NCBI GenBank assembly: GCA_944383885.1
Contig: CALWRF010000040.1
Location: 1 to 64,000, forward strand
Source of the DNA: an uncultured Clostridia bacterium
Lineage (GTDB): Bacteria > Bacillota > Clostridia > Lachnospirales > Anaerotignaceae
Reading direction: 5' to 3'
Length of the DNA stretch: 64,000 nucleotides
Below the pieces are notes generated by a model. It made no database searches. It saw only the letters and a list, made by a program, of their open reading frames with translations, and was not told the origin of the DNA. The translations under genes were made by a program, and so were the position numbers. Shown piece by piece: positions 37,107-44,790 of the stretch. Position 1 is the first letter of the stretch. Every line of letters starts with the position of its first letter.

Positions 37107-37144
37107 TTTTTATTCCCCGGCATTTGCTGATTCCCTTGACTGGA
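37107..37144 (+). other. attR: right junction of the integrated element
   Basis: Element arm GGCATTTGCT (37119-37128), crossover GA at 37129-37130, 8 bases, host arm ACTGGA (37139-37144). With the left junction this makes an attP-like site with 10 perfect plus several partial outer pairs, and an attB-like site TCCAGT-8-GA-8-ACTGGA. Confidence 0.85.
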
Positions 37145-37371
37145 AAGAACAAGGACCTGAAGCCGAAATAAACCAGGTGCTTAATCATAAACACCTGTCA
37201 AACGGTTCCATTATACTTTTCCATAACGACGCCAAATATACCCCTCAGGTATTAGATACAATTTTAAAGGGTCTTAAAGAAAAAGGCTATGAAATTGTGC
37301 CTGTAAGCGAGCTTATACATAAAGATAACTATTACATGGATAATGAAGGAAGGCAGAAATTAAAATCTTAA
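37129..37371 (+). CDS. pdaB: 3' part of the interrupted PdaB-type polysaccharide deacetylase gene
   Basis: The last 80 residues of the deacetylase split at 21632, with no start signal of its own. It begins exactly at the crossover with DSLDWKEQG (motif 4) and continues to IILFHND (motif 5, metal or substrate site) and the conserved GYEIVPVSELI end. In frame with the 5' part after excision. PdaB-type enzymes act on spore cortex peptidoglycan and are needed for stable spores in B. subtilis; that role is inferred for this host from family likeness and nearby spore genes. Confidence 0.92.
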   Translation, partial: DSLDWKEQGPEAEINQVLNHKHLSNGSIILFHNDAKYTPQVLDTILKGLKEKGYEIVPVSELIHKDNYYMDNEGRQKLKS

Positions 37372-37415
37372 ATAAAATTTGCATAAAAATTTTTTAAAAA
37401 AATTTCAAAAAAGCC

Positions 37416-37444
37416 TTGTAAATTTTATGTATAGGTATTATAAT
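37416..37444 (+). promoter_or_regulatory. sigma-A-type promoter
   Basis: TTGTAA at 37416-37421, 17-base spacer, TATAAT at 37439-37444. It is 135 bases before the XRE gene and drives either that gene or a short RNA ending at 37546. Confidence 0.75.
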
Positions 37445-37450
37445 GTTTCC

Positions 37451-37546
37451 ATTAGAAAAAGAAAGTCATGGAAATTTAGGAAAGTTAGAAAATATAAATA
37501 CTGTTGATGTCAAGGTAGACAATTCGTGTGAGTTGTCTGCCTTTTT
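37451..37546 (+). ncRNA. candidate small RNA or attenuator leader
   Basis: A predicted transcript of about 95 bases from the promoter at 37416-37444 to a hairpin AGGTAGACAA / TTGTCTGCCT (37514-37542) followed by five Ts. It is purine-rich in the middle (AGGAAAG words) and has no good coding frame. It could be a free small RNA or a leader controlling the XRE gene. No known RNA family is recognised. Confidence 0.45.
37512..37546 (+). terminator. intrinsic terminator ending the short transcript
   Basis: A 10-base stem with one G-T pair and a T run; it lies only 33 bases before the XRE start codon, so full-length transcripts must read through it. Confidence 0.7.
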
Positions 37547-37578
37547 GCTTTTTACGGATTATTAAAGGAGTGATTGCA

Positions 37579-37800
37579 ATGCTTAAACTTGATGTACTAA
37601 GACTGCTTGAGGAAAACGGGAAAACAAAATACTGGCTTTATAAAAGACTTGGAATGAGCTATCAGAACTTCAATAAAATGGTAAATAACGAAACTTCTTC
37701 TATTCGTTATGAAGTTATTGAAGAGCTTTGCGGTCTTTTTAACTGTACTCCAAACAGATTATTTTACCTTGACTCCTCAGTATCGAAGCAAAGCTCCTAA
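37579..37800 (+). CDS. small XRE/Cro-type HTH regulator
   Basis: A 73-residue helix-turn-helix protein from ATG 37579 behind AAAGGAG. Core: GKTKYWLYKRLGMSYQNFNKMVN, then YEVIEELCGLFNCTPNRLF. Such single-domain regulators often autoregulate. It lies just outside the element, after the deacetylase 3' part. Targets unknown. Confidence 0.88.
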   Translation: MLKLDVLRLLEENGKTKYWLYKRLGMSYQNFNKMVNNETSSIRYEVIEELCGLFNCTPNRLFYLDSSVSKQSS

Positions 37801-37893
37801 TAAAATACTTCCTAAAAAATAATTATGCCTTTTCCTTTATTTAAACCATTTCCAAATAAATTTCCCGGTTTTTAATCGGGGAATAGCAAATTC

Positions 37894-37989
37894 AAGGTGC
37901 ATGGTCTGATAAAGCTTTTCAAAATACTTCACCCCATTCACCCAATAAAATATATAATATCATTTCATCTTTAAATCAGACCGCACCTT
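37894..37989 (+). repeat. long inverted repeat, possible structured RNA
   Basis: AAGGTGC-AT-GGTCTGAT (37894-37910) can pair with ATCAGACC-GCACCTT (37975-37989), 15 pairs with a 2-base bulge, closing a 64-base AT-rich loop. It lies in a 305-base gap (37801-38105) with no other gene. Confidence 0.6.
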
Positions 37990-38007
37990 ATAATTTATAT
38001 TCCATAA

Positions 38008-38035
38008 GAAAGAACGCGTTTAAACGCGTTCTTTC
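38008..38035. terminator. perfect palindrome, probable bidirectional terminator
   Basis: GAAAGAACGCGTTT / AAACGCGTTCTTTC, a perfect 28-base inverted repeat between convergent XRE and holA genes. Confidence 0.65.
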
Positions 38036-38116
38036 ACTTTTGAATAATCTTTTATATATTTAATTAAGTTTTTAAATCCCTAAGGCGCATATTTAATAAA
38101 TATACTGCCATGCGGT

Positions 38117-39106
38117 TTAGCCGCTGTACTTAACTATAAGCATCTCAACAGCTGTTTCATCCTGAAGCATGCCGGATTTAATTCCGTAATCCGTATTCAG
38201 GCAGTCCTTTAAAGCCGCCTTTAAAGTATCCGGCGTAAAATTCCGGCTTTGGCTTAAAGCCATTTTAACAACAAAATCCTTCTGTTCCATTAACTCGCAA
38301 ACCTCTTTTTGGCTTTTCCCAATATTAGTTAAGCCTGCCGCTTCTATCATAAGCCTGAACTGCCGCGCTACCATAGCAAGTATTCCCAGCGGCTGTTCTT
38401 TAAGGGACAGAAGATTTCTGTATATTTTAACAGCTTTGTCTGTTTCTCTTTTGCCTATAGCCTCTACTAAATCAAAAATGTGAGCTTCCATAGCTTTTAT
38501 GCATACTTTTTCTATATCGGCGTTTTCAACAACAGTGTTTTTGCCTTTATAGCTTATAAGCTTATTAAGTTCAGCGGTGGCATTTTCCATGCTGTATCCC
38601 ACAGTTTTAAAAAAGAACTGCGTCTGTGGTCTGTTCATTTTAATTTTATTTTTAGCTAACAATCTTTCAGCCCACAAATAAAGCTCGCTGCCCTGAGGCG
38701 CGGCGCATAAAGCCGCGTATCCGTATTTAACCACTGTTTTAAAAAGTTTAATTCTTTTATCCGCTTCCTCTTCTGAAAAAACAACACATGTGCTTTCCGG
38801 CAGATTTTCAATCATCTGCGCTATACGCTCGCTGTCATTTTTTCTGCCGGCTTTAAAAAGACCGCTGTCCTTAATTATTATAAGCCGCTTATCATTCATA
38901 AAAGGCATTGTTTCACTGGCGTCTATTATGCGGTTTATATCCTGAGCTCCATCAAAAATATCAATATTCATTTCGGAAAAACTTCCGCCGGCAACAGCAT
39001 TTTTAAGTCTTTTAACATATAAATCCCTTAAAAAACTTTCTCCGCCGTAAAGCAGATAACATTTTTCAAAACTCTTTTTAGCTATGTCGCTTTTAATCCT
39101 CTTCAT
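38117..39106 (-). CDS. holA: DNA polymerase III delta subunit
   Basis: Clamp-loader subunit that opens the beta clamp. About 329 residues from ATG 39106 (MKRIKSDIAKKSF); an in-frame start 14 codons earlier overlaps comEC and is less likely. Recognised by YLLYGGESFLRD near the N-terminus, a delta-type pseudo-ATPase domain (MPFMNDKRLIIIKDSG) and helical C-terminal domains (EQPLGILAMVARQFRLM). holA right after comEC is a classic Firmicute order. Essential gene. Confidence 0.92.
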   Translation of the reverse strand: MKRIKSDIAKKSFEKCYLLYGGESFLRDLYVKRLKNAVAGGSFSEMNIDIFDGAQDINRIIDASETMPFMNDKRLIIIKDSGLFKAGRKNDSERIAQMIENLPESTCVVFSEEEADKRIKLFKTVVKYGYAALCAAPQGSELYLWAERLLAKNKIKMNRPQTQFFFKTVGYSMENATAELNKLISYKGKNTVVENADIEKVCIKAMEAHIFDLVEAIGKRETDKAVKIYRNLLSLKEQPLGILAMVARQFRLMIEAAGLTNIGKSQKEVCELMEQKDFVVKMALSQSRNFTPDTLKAALKDCLNTDYGIKSGMLQDETAVEMLIVKYSG

Positions 39107-39137
39107 ACAACCATACCACCGCTTTGTAAATTTCTTT

Positions 39138-41351
39138 TTATTTGACAAATAAAAAATTATTCCCGTTTGTTTTAAATGATGCTTTCCCGTATTTTTTAGT
39201 ACAGATTACATCAGTATCCACATTTTCATCATCTTTTGCGACTATGTATTTAGCACCTGACTCAGTTATAATATCAGCTGTGTTTTCATTTTCCAAGCTG
39301 TCAATATATATCACATCAGATGAAATATCTGCGCCGGAAAATATTAAGTACCTTAACTCTGTTTCGTCAATACTGCCTAAATACAAAAATTCATAATCGC
39401 CTGCTATAAATTTAAACACGGCATTGCCGAAGTTTATTTCTTTAGATAAATTTTCATTAGGAAATAAACAGCTTATACTAAAATTATGTTCCAAATCCGC
39501 ACAGCTTGGAGCGGAAAAATACTTAACATCTGTTCCATTGTTTGATGCGGCAAAAAGCAAAATTTCTATACTTTCCTCATTTATAACCGCGCCCTCAGGT
39601 ATATAAATTACATCCGTTCCTCCGTCATTAATAAAATCAACGGCAAAATCTATATCCCTTTTGTCTGTGCAGTCAATAAAAAGCGCGTCAGCAGTTTTTC
39701 TGCCTAAAAGGTTAACATATTCCACTGCGTTTTCGGCTTCATTGCCAAAACCGCCTTTGCTGCTTTGACCAATTAAAAATACATTTCCGCTGTATGTCTT
39801 TATTACAGCGCCGCCGCCATAATCAGGCGGCATAAACTCTATTGTGTTATATTTAAAAATAAGTCTGTTTGAAACAGCACTTAAAACGCAGGCAAATGTA
39901 ATAAATACTGAAACAGCCATGCTTCTTTTGCTGTCTTTTAAAACAATAAACGAAATGATTACACAATAAAACAGCACAGAAAACACAATGCCCGGTCTTC
40001 CAGTAAAAACAACAGAAAAAGGCAGATGTGAAATAATACCGCATACAAGCTCTATAAATTTCAGCATTAAAAATACTATTCCGCCTAAGAAAGTGCCTAA
40101 AGCGGTGTTCAAAGCGCCAAACGCGGCGCTGGCAAAACCCATAGCCGTTAAAACGCCCAAAAGCGGAATAACAAAAATATTAGTAATAAAACCGTAAACA
40201 GGCACTTCGTAAAAATTATAAGCAACTACAGGCAATGTGCATACACTGACAAAAAGAGAGATATTAACCATTTCTTTAACTCGGTTTATCACATTGTATC
40301 CATTGTATTGGCATATACCATTAAATGCGAGAATTGCAGTAACTGATATAAAACTTAACTGAAATCCAACAGAAAACAGACTGTAAGGGTTAAAAGCAAT
40401 AATCGCCAAACCTGCTAACCCCATTGAATTTAAAGCATCGGCTTCACGGTATATAACTTTTGACAAAAGATAAATGTTAACCATTATCGCACTTCTTACA
40501 ATACTGGCTTTGCCTCCGGCAAAAAACGCATAAAACGATATAACAAAAACAGCTATTAAAGCTGATTTCCTGCTGTTGATATGCATTAATTTAAGCGCCC
40601 TAAGCACCATAAGCGAAATTACAGCCGTATGAAGACCTGATACCGAAAGTATATGAGCAATGCCCGCTGAAGTATACAGACTTCTTATTTCATCACTTAA
40701 ATAAGATGTATCGCCTAATATAACCGCTTTAAGCACAGAAGACTCATCTCTTGGATATATGCTGTCGAATATACTGCCTATATACTCACTTAAATCAAAA
40801 ATTTTTTGTGAAAAGCTTTCTTTATGCCCTAAAAAATAAACATTATCGGCGCTTGCGGTAAAAACAATGTTGTTTATAAAAATATACTGGTTATAATCAA
40901 AACCCGAAACATAATTTTCACCGCCGCTTTTATAATTGGAATAAGTAATGCCTATACAGTCGCCACGGTGCACAAATACACCTTCAGCAGTATAAATTAT
41001 GCCTCTGCCGCCTGCTTTTGTTTCACCGCTGCCGTTAATAAATACCATATCTTTAAGCGTAATTGTCTGCCCGCCGTTTGAATTATAAGCTGTATCATAA
41101 ACAACACCTTTTAAACTGCCGGACTTATCAAAGCTCTGCTCTTTATAAGCGCAGGAACCCATAACAATTATTCCAGCGCCAAATGCAACAGAAAGTATAA
41201 AAACACTCAGGCTTTTTATTTTAGTATACAGATAAATATTGATTATTACAGCCAAAAAGGCAAAAAGCATAAGCCCTTTGCCTTTTAAATACACCGCTGC
41301 GGCTACACCTGCCCCAAAATATATAAAAGAATAAAATGCAGGTCTTTTCAT
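39138..41351 (-). CDS. comEC: ComEC/Rec2-type DNA uptake channel protein with degenerate C-terminal domain
   Basis: A 737-residue membrane protein: N-terminal membrane segments and OB-like soluble part (DUF4131), then the Competence domain (GIAHILSVSGLHTAVISL) with many membrane segments, and a C-terminal region from about 510. In most ComEC proteins that last region is a metallo-beta-lactamase-type nuclease with THxHxDH and a GQGDA motif; here the equivalent stretch reads FMPPDYGGG and FIDCTDKRDID, without the His cluster. The channel part is intact. It overlaps the GerMN gene by four bases. Confidence 0.9.
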   Translation of the reverse strand: MKRPAFYSFIYFGAGVAAAVYLKGKGLMLFAFLAVIINIYLYTKIKSLSVFILSVAFGAGIIVMGSCAYKEQSFDKSGSLKGVVYDTAYNSNGGQTITLKDMVFINGSGETKAGGRGIIYTAEGVFVHRGDCIGITYSNYKSGGENYVSGFDYNQYIFINNIVFTASADNVYFLGHKESFSQKIFDLSEYIGSIFDSIYPRDESSVLKAVILGDTSYLSDEIRSLYTSAGIAHILSVSGLHTAVISLMVLRALKLMHINSRKSALIAVFVISFYAFFAGGKASIVRSAIMVNIYLLSKVIYREADALNSMGLAGLAIIAFNPYSLFSVGFQLSFISVTAILAFNGICQYNGYNVINRVKEMVNISLFVSVCTLPVVAYNFYEVPVYGFITNIFVIPLLGVLTAMGFASAAFGALNTALGTFLGGIVFLMLKFIELVCGIISHLPFSVVFTGRPGIVFSVLFYCVIISFIVLKDSKRSMAVSVFITFACVLSAVSNRLIFKYNTIEFMPPDYGGGAVIKTYSGNVFLIGQSSKGGFGNEAENAVEYVNLLGRKTADALFIDCTDKRDIDFAVDFINDGGTDVIYIPEGAVINEESIEILLFAASNNGTDVKYFSAPSCADLEHNFSISCLFPNENLSKEINFGNAVFKFIAGDYEFLYLGSIDETELRYLIFSGADISSDVIYIDSLENENTADIITESGAKYIVAKDDENVDTDVICTKKYGKASFKTNGNNFLFVK

Positions 41352-42292
41352 TCATCAATCACAATCTCTTTAGGCTCAAAAGGCTGGCTAAACTCCACAT
41401 TTCCCTTATACTCTTCCTGTTTTTCACCTTCTATAAGAAACTGTACTTTACTTACATCATCAAGCGCTGTAAGGGAATTAACAATTGAATATATTGTTAA
41501 CAGTTCTTTTGCCTCTCCGCCGCTGTGCCTTGATACAAACTCGTAACTTAAATCAACATAGCATATTCCGTCCTGAGTCATTATATTTCTCACTTTTGTT
41601 TCAGGCGGAACAGTAGCTAAACTTCCCTTTGCCTGCGGTCCCTTTATAAGCTCATCCATAACATATTTTTCAAGCGGCTGGTTGCGGTTTACCTCTACCC
41701 TGCGCTCTTCCTGAACTAATCCTGTGCCGTTGGAATTGGAAAAATAAAGCGTAATAAGCTTTACCGAAGTAACAGGCTCAGCCTCTATTGTACCGCTTAT
41801 AATTATGTCGTCTCCGCTAACCGGACCTATAGGCTCGCCTGATGTTGTTTTAAGAGGTTCGCCGTCAACTAAAATTTCTGTTTCGTTTATAAACGAAATA
41901 CCTGTCATTGTTTTAATAAGTGCTCCGCGGCAGAACATTTCATTATTTTTTGTCATCTGAAGGTATTCTTTCGATAAATTAAGAACTAATATGCCATTTT
42001 CGGTTTTTATGCTTAGAATATTAATATTATCAGGCACAGCGCTTACGTATTTTTCATTTTTAGGCTTAGACTTCATAGTGCTGAAAGCGCTTTGGATTAT
42101 CTCCTCCTCAGTTTTTCCCACTATATTGTATTTCTCACTTTTAAGCGTTTTGTTCTCCGCATCAAGATAATAAATATCAAGCCCCTGATTAATATTGTTT
42201 TCTGACTGGTTAATGTTTATAAATACAGTAACTACAGCTGATATAACCAAAACAGCCAAAACAGCTATTATTGCAATGCTTACTTTCTTCAC
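41348..42292 (-). CDS. GerMN-domain protein (sporulation/germination GerM-like)
   Basis: A 314-residue membrane-anchored extracytoplasmic protein: an N-terminal membrane segment (about 5-26) and two GerMN domains (about 35-150 and 170-300; VLNLSKEYLQM and CYVDLSYEFVSRHSG mark the repeat). GerM in B. subtilis helps spore engulfment and germination and binds the cell wall. It lies between a histidine kinase and comEC in a tight operon. Confidence 0.88.
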   Translation of the reverse strand: MKKVSIAIIAVLAVLVISAVVTVFININQSENNINQGLDIYYLDAENKTLKSEKYNIVGKTEEEIIQSAFSTMKSKPKNEKYVSAVPDNINILSIKTENGILVLNLSKEYLQMTKNNEMFCRGALIKTMTGISFINETEILVDGEPLKTTSGEPIGPVSGDDIIISGTIEAEPVTSVKLITLYFSNSNGTGLVQEERRVEVNRNQPLEKYVMDELIKGPQAKGSLATVPPETKVRNIMTQDGICYVDLSYEFVSRHSGGEAKELLTIYSIVNSLTALDDVSKVQFLIEGEKQEEYKGNVEFSQPFEPKEIVIDE

Positions 42293-42304
42293 TGCCGCAC
42301 CTCC

Positions 42305-43729
42305 TTACACGTTATGGATAAGAGGTATCCTAACAACAAAAGTTGTACCCTCGTTTTCACGGCTTGTAACTTTAATGCTTCCGTTATGCATTAAAACCGT
42401 GGAATGAGTTATTGAAAGACCAAGCCCGGTACCCCCTGTTTCTCTGTTTCGTGTTTTATCTATTCTGTAAAACCTCTGGAAAATTTTAGAAAGCTCTTCT
42501 TCAGCCATACCTATGCCTGTATCGGATACAGTAATAAAAGCGTTCTGATGGTCGCAGTCAAGCACAACCTTAACCTTTCCACCTTCATCTGTATACTTTA
42601 TGCCGTTTTCAACAAGGTTTGAAACGGCTAATGTTAATTTAGTCCTGTCTATTTCGGCATTTACTTCCTTAACTGCCGTATATTCAAAATCTATGTTTTT
42701 ATTATCAGCCAAAGGTCTCAGTCTTTTAACAATATCCTCTATAACCGAATTTAAACTTTCCTGTTTAAATGTAACCGGAATTTCCTTCTGGTCAAGCTTA
42801 ACAAGTGTAAGAAGGTCGTTTATAATCTCGGTCATTCTGTCTACTTCTGAATTAATGTCTTTTAAAAACTCAATGTATGTTTCCTTAGGCGCTTCGCTGT
42901 CAAGAAGTATGGACTCGCTGAGGACTTTAATAGAGCTTAAAGGCGTTTTAAGCTCATGGCTTACATTTGAAACAAAATGCTGCCGTGATGTCTCAACTTC
43001 TTCCAGTTTTTCAGCCATGTTGTTAACTGCGGCGCCGACCTGCATAATTTCATTGTCGGAATTTTCATCAACCGGCATCCTCTCGTCAAAATGCCCTTCA
43101 GAAATTTTGCGTATTACTTCCATAAGCTTGCTCAAAGGTCCTGTTATTGTATGGGAAAGCACCAGTACAAACGTAAGAACAATGCATGAAATAAGTATTG
43201 TCATTATATAAACCGGTTTTCTAATGCCCGCAATCATTGCGTTTATATCAGTCGGTTTATAAATAATAAGCACAGTGCCTGCTTTTTTACCGCTTTCATC
43301 AACTATTGATGTAACAACATAAATATCGCCGCTTTCCTGTTCACGAGCCACATCTTTTGTTTCAAGGGCTTCAACTATTTCAGGTATAATAATTGTTTTG
43401 CCGTTGTCGGTGCCGTTAGAATCCTCTATTACAACACCCATATCATCAGTAACTATTATTCTGTATCCGCCCTGCTCGCTTGTAAGCTCTATATCTCTGG
43501 AAAAAGCATTGCCCATGTCCTCGTTTTTAAGATAGCCTGAAATTGTAATATGCCCGGAGAAAATATTAGCCTGGTTTAAAAGCTCTTTCTTTTTTTCTTC
43601 TATAAAATAATTTTCCGTAGTTTTAAAAACAACAGCGGTAAAAAGGAAAAGCGGTATTAACCCGGCGCACAGATATGTTATTATCAATAAAAATTTAATT
43701 CTGTAGCTGCCGCCTTTTTTCTTAGCCAA
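42305..43729 (-). CDS. sensor histidine kinase (WalK/PhoR-like)
   Basis: Membrane histidine kinase, about 474 residues from TTG 43729 (MAKKKGGS); no ATG is available before the first membrane segment, and a TTG four codons upstream is also possible. Order: membrane segment, extracytoplasmic sensor (about 40-175), second membrane segment, HAMP, H-box FVSNVSHELKTPLSS, N-box NLVENGIKYT, G1 DTGIGM, G2 GTGLGLSI. It overlaps the response regulator gene end by 8 bases. No PAS domain, which differs from WalK of bacilli. Signal unknown. Confidence 0.92.
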   Translation of the reverse strand: MAKKKGGSYRIKFLLIITYLCAGLIPLFLFTAVVFKTTENYFIEEKKKELLNQANIFSGHITISGYLKNEDMGNAFSRDIELTSEQGGYRIIVTDDMGVVIEDSNGTDNGKTIIIPEIVEALETKDVAREQESGDIYVVTSIVDESGKKAGTVLIIYKPTDINAMIAGIRKPVYIMTILISCIVLTFVLVLSHTITGPLSKLMEVIRKISEGHFDERMPVDENSDNEIMQVGAAVNNMAEKLEEVETSRQHFVSNVSHELKTPLSSIKVLSESILLDSEAPKETYIEFLKDINSEVDRMTEIINDLLTLVKLDQKEIPVTFKQESLNSVIEDIVKRLRPLADNKNIDFEYTAVKEVNAEIDRTKLTLAVSNLVENGIKYTDEGGKVKVVLDCDHQNAFITVSDTGIGMAEEELSKIFQRFYRIDKTRNRETGGTGLGLSITHSTVLMHNGSIKVTSRENEGTTFVVRIPLIHNV

Positions 43730-44414
43730 AATAATAACCAACTCCCCATTTTGTAAATATATACTTAGGCTCGCTTGGTTTTTCCTCTATTTTTTCCCTC
43801 AGACGCCTTACATGCACATCAACAGTCCTTACATCACCAGGGTAGTCGTAGCCCCAAATAGTGTCAAGAAGTGTTTCCCTGCTATACACTTTACCCGGAT
43901 TTTCCATAAATAATACAAGCATGTCAAATTCTTTCGCTGTAAGATTGGTTTCTTTGCCGTTAATGAAAACACGTCTTGAGTCAAAATCAACTTTCAATCC
44001 GCGCACTTCAAGAACATTAGGTTTTTTAGCATCGTTAATATCCACTTTTTTAACACTGCGCCTTAGTATAGCCTTAATTCTGGCTTTAAGCTCCAGAATA
44101 TTAAACGGCTTAACTATATAATCGTCTGCCCCATACTCAAGGCCCATAATTTTATCCATGTCCTCGCCTTTAGCCGTAACCATAATAATAGGCACCTGAG
44201 AAAAGCCCCTAACCTGCTGGCATACCTCAAGACCGTTCATTTTAGGCAGCATAACATCAAGCACTACTAAATCGAATTTTCTTTCTTTTATATAATTAAG
44301 GGCTTCTTCCCCGTCATAGGCTGCCTCAACTTCCATTCCGTCCTGCTGAAGGCTGAATTTAATGCCTTTTACAATTAATTTTTCATCATCAACTACAAGT
44401 ATTTTATACGCCAT
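43722..44414 (-). CDS. OmpR/PhoB-type response regulator (WalR-like)
   Basis: About 230 residues from ATG 44414 with GGGAG upstream. Receiver domain with VVDDE acidic pair, phospho-Asp in LVVLDVMLPKMNG and Lys in IVKPF, then a winged-helix DNA-binding domain with a C-terminal DVRTVDVHVRRLREKIE. It is the partner of the downstream kinase and starts one base after comEA stops. Confidence 0.95.
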   Translation of the reverse strand: MAYKILVVDDEKLIVKGIKFSLQQDGMEVEAAYDGEEALNYIKERKFDLVVLDVMLPKMNGLEVCQQVRGFSQVPIIMVTAKGEDMDKIMGLEYGADDYIVKPFNILELKARIKAILRRSVKKVDINDAKKPNVLEVRGLKVDFDSRRVFINGKETNLTAKEFDMLVLFMENPGKVYSRETLLDTIWGYDYPGDVRTVDVHVRRLREKIEEKPSEPKYIFTKWGVGYYFG

Positions 44415-44415
44415 A

Positions 44416-44790
44416 TCAATTATCTCCCTCAACTGTAATAAAATCTTTTATATCATTAAATTTGCTCTCACCGATACCGTTTACATTCATAATTTCCTCA
44501 ATTGATTTAAAAGGTCCGTTTTCTGTCCTGTACTCAATTATATTTTCTGCCGTTTTAGCGCCAATGCCTTTTAAAGAATCAAGGCTTTCAATATCGGCTG
44601 TATTTATGTTAATTATTTTTTCTTTGTTAAGCTGTTCTAAAAATTCCGTCTGTGTTTTAACATTGTAATAATATACTGTCTTATCAGGTGCAAATACAAC
44701 TATGCTGTTTTTAGTATAATTGCTGTACCAAAGACCGCATAATATTACACATATAGACAAAACCATAAGAATTTTTCTTTCTTTTACCAA
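44416..44790 (-). CDS. comEA: ComEA-like helix-hairpin-helix protein
   Basis: A 124-residue membrane-anchored DNA-binding protein: N-terminal membrane segment (about 9-26) and two HhH motifs (NINTADIESLDSLKGIGAKTAENIIEYR and FKSIEEIMNVNGIGESKF in part). ComEA receives DNA for ComEC. The usual soluble-ligand (SLBB) domain is absent, making it shorter than B. subtilis ComEA (about 205). First gene of the comEA-RR-HK-gerM-comEC-holA unit. Confidence 0.88.
   Translation of the reverse strand: MVKERKILMVLSICVILCGLWYSNYTKNSIVVFAPDKTVYYYNVKTQTEFLEQLNKEKIININTADIESLDSLKGIGAKTAENIIEYRTENGPFKSIEEIMNVNGIGESKFNDIKDFITVEGDN

Larger units (their letters stand above)
21632..37128. mobile_element. 15.5 kb skin-like element interrupting pdaB, with large serine recombinase
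   Basis: DNA between the two halves of the deacetylase gene, 15,497 bases from GA to GA. A leftward large serine recombinase gene sits against the right junction. Re-joining the host gene gives an unbroken, family-like frame, and re-joining the element ends gives a near-perfect palindrome around GA. Cargo: MarR/RND efflux, thiY plus M20 hydrolase, chromate transporters, cbiMNQO, a HAD phosphatase and small unknown genes. No phage structural, replication, lysis or conjugation genes are seen. It matches the layout of sporulation-excised elements such as sigK skin. Excision timing is inferred, not shown. Confidence 0.88.

Noticed and set aside
21632..37128. Complete prophage
   Set aside because: No capsid, tail, terminase, lysis or replication genes are seen; only the recombinase and attachment sites are phage-like.
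37060..37200. Sigma-E or sigma-K promoter for the recombinase
   Set aside because: No CATA-type -10 with a matching -35 is found; the developmental-control idea therefore lacks promoter support from sequence.
37177..37371. Separate small gene starting at an internal ATG
   Set aside because: The frame continues upstream to the GA crossover with deacetylase motif 4, and no ribosome site precedes the ATG; it is the 3' part of the split gene.
42600..43211. 203-codon open frame on the plus strand
   Set aside because: Antisense to the histidine kinase, no ribosome site, no family likeness.
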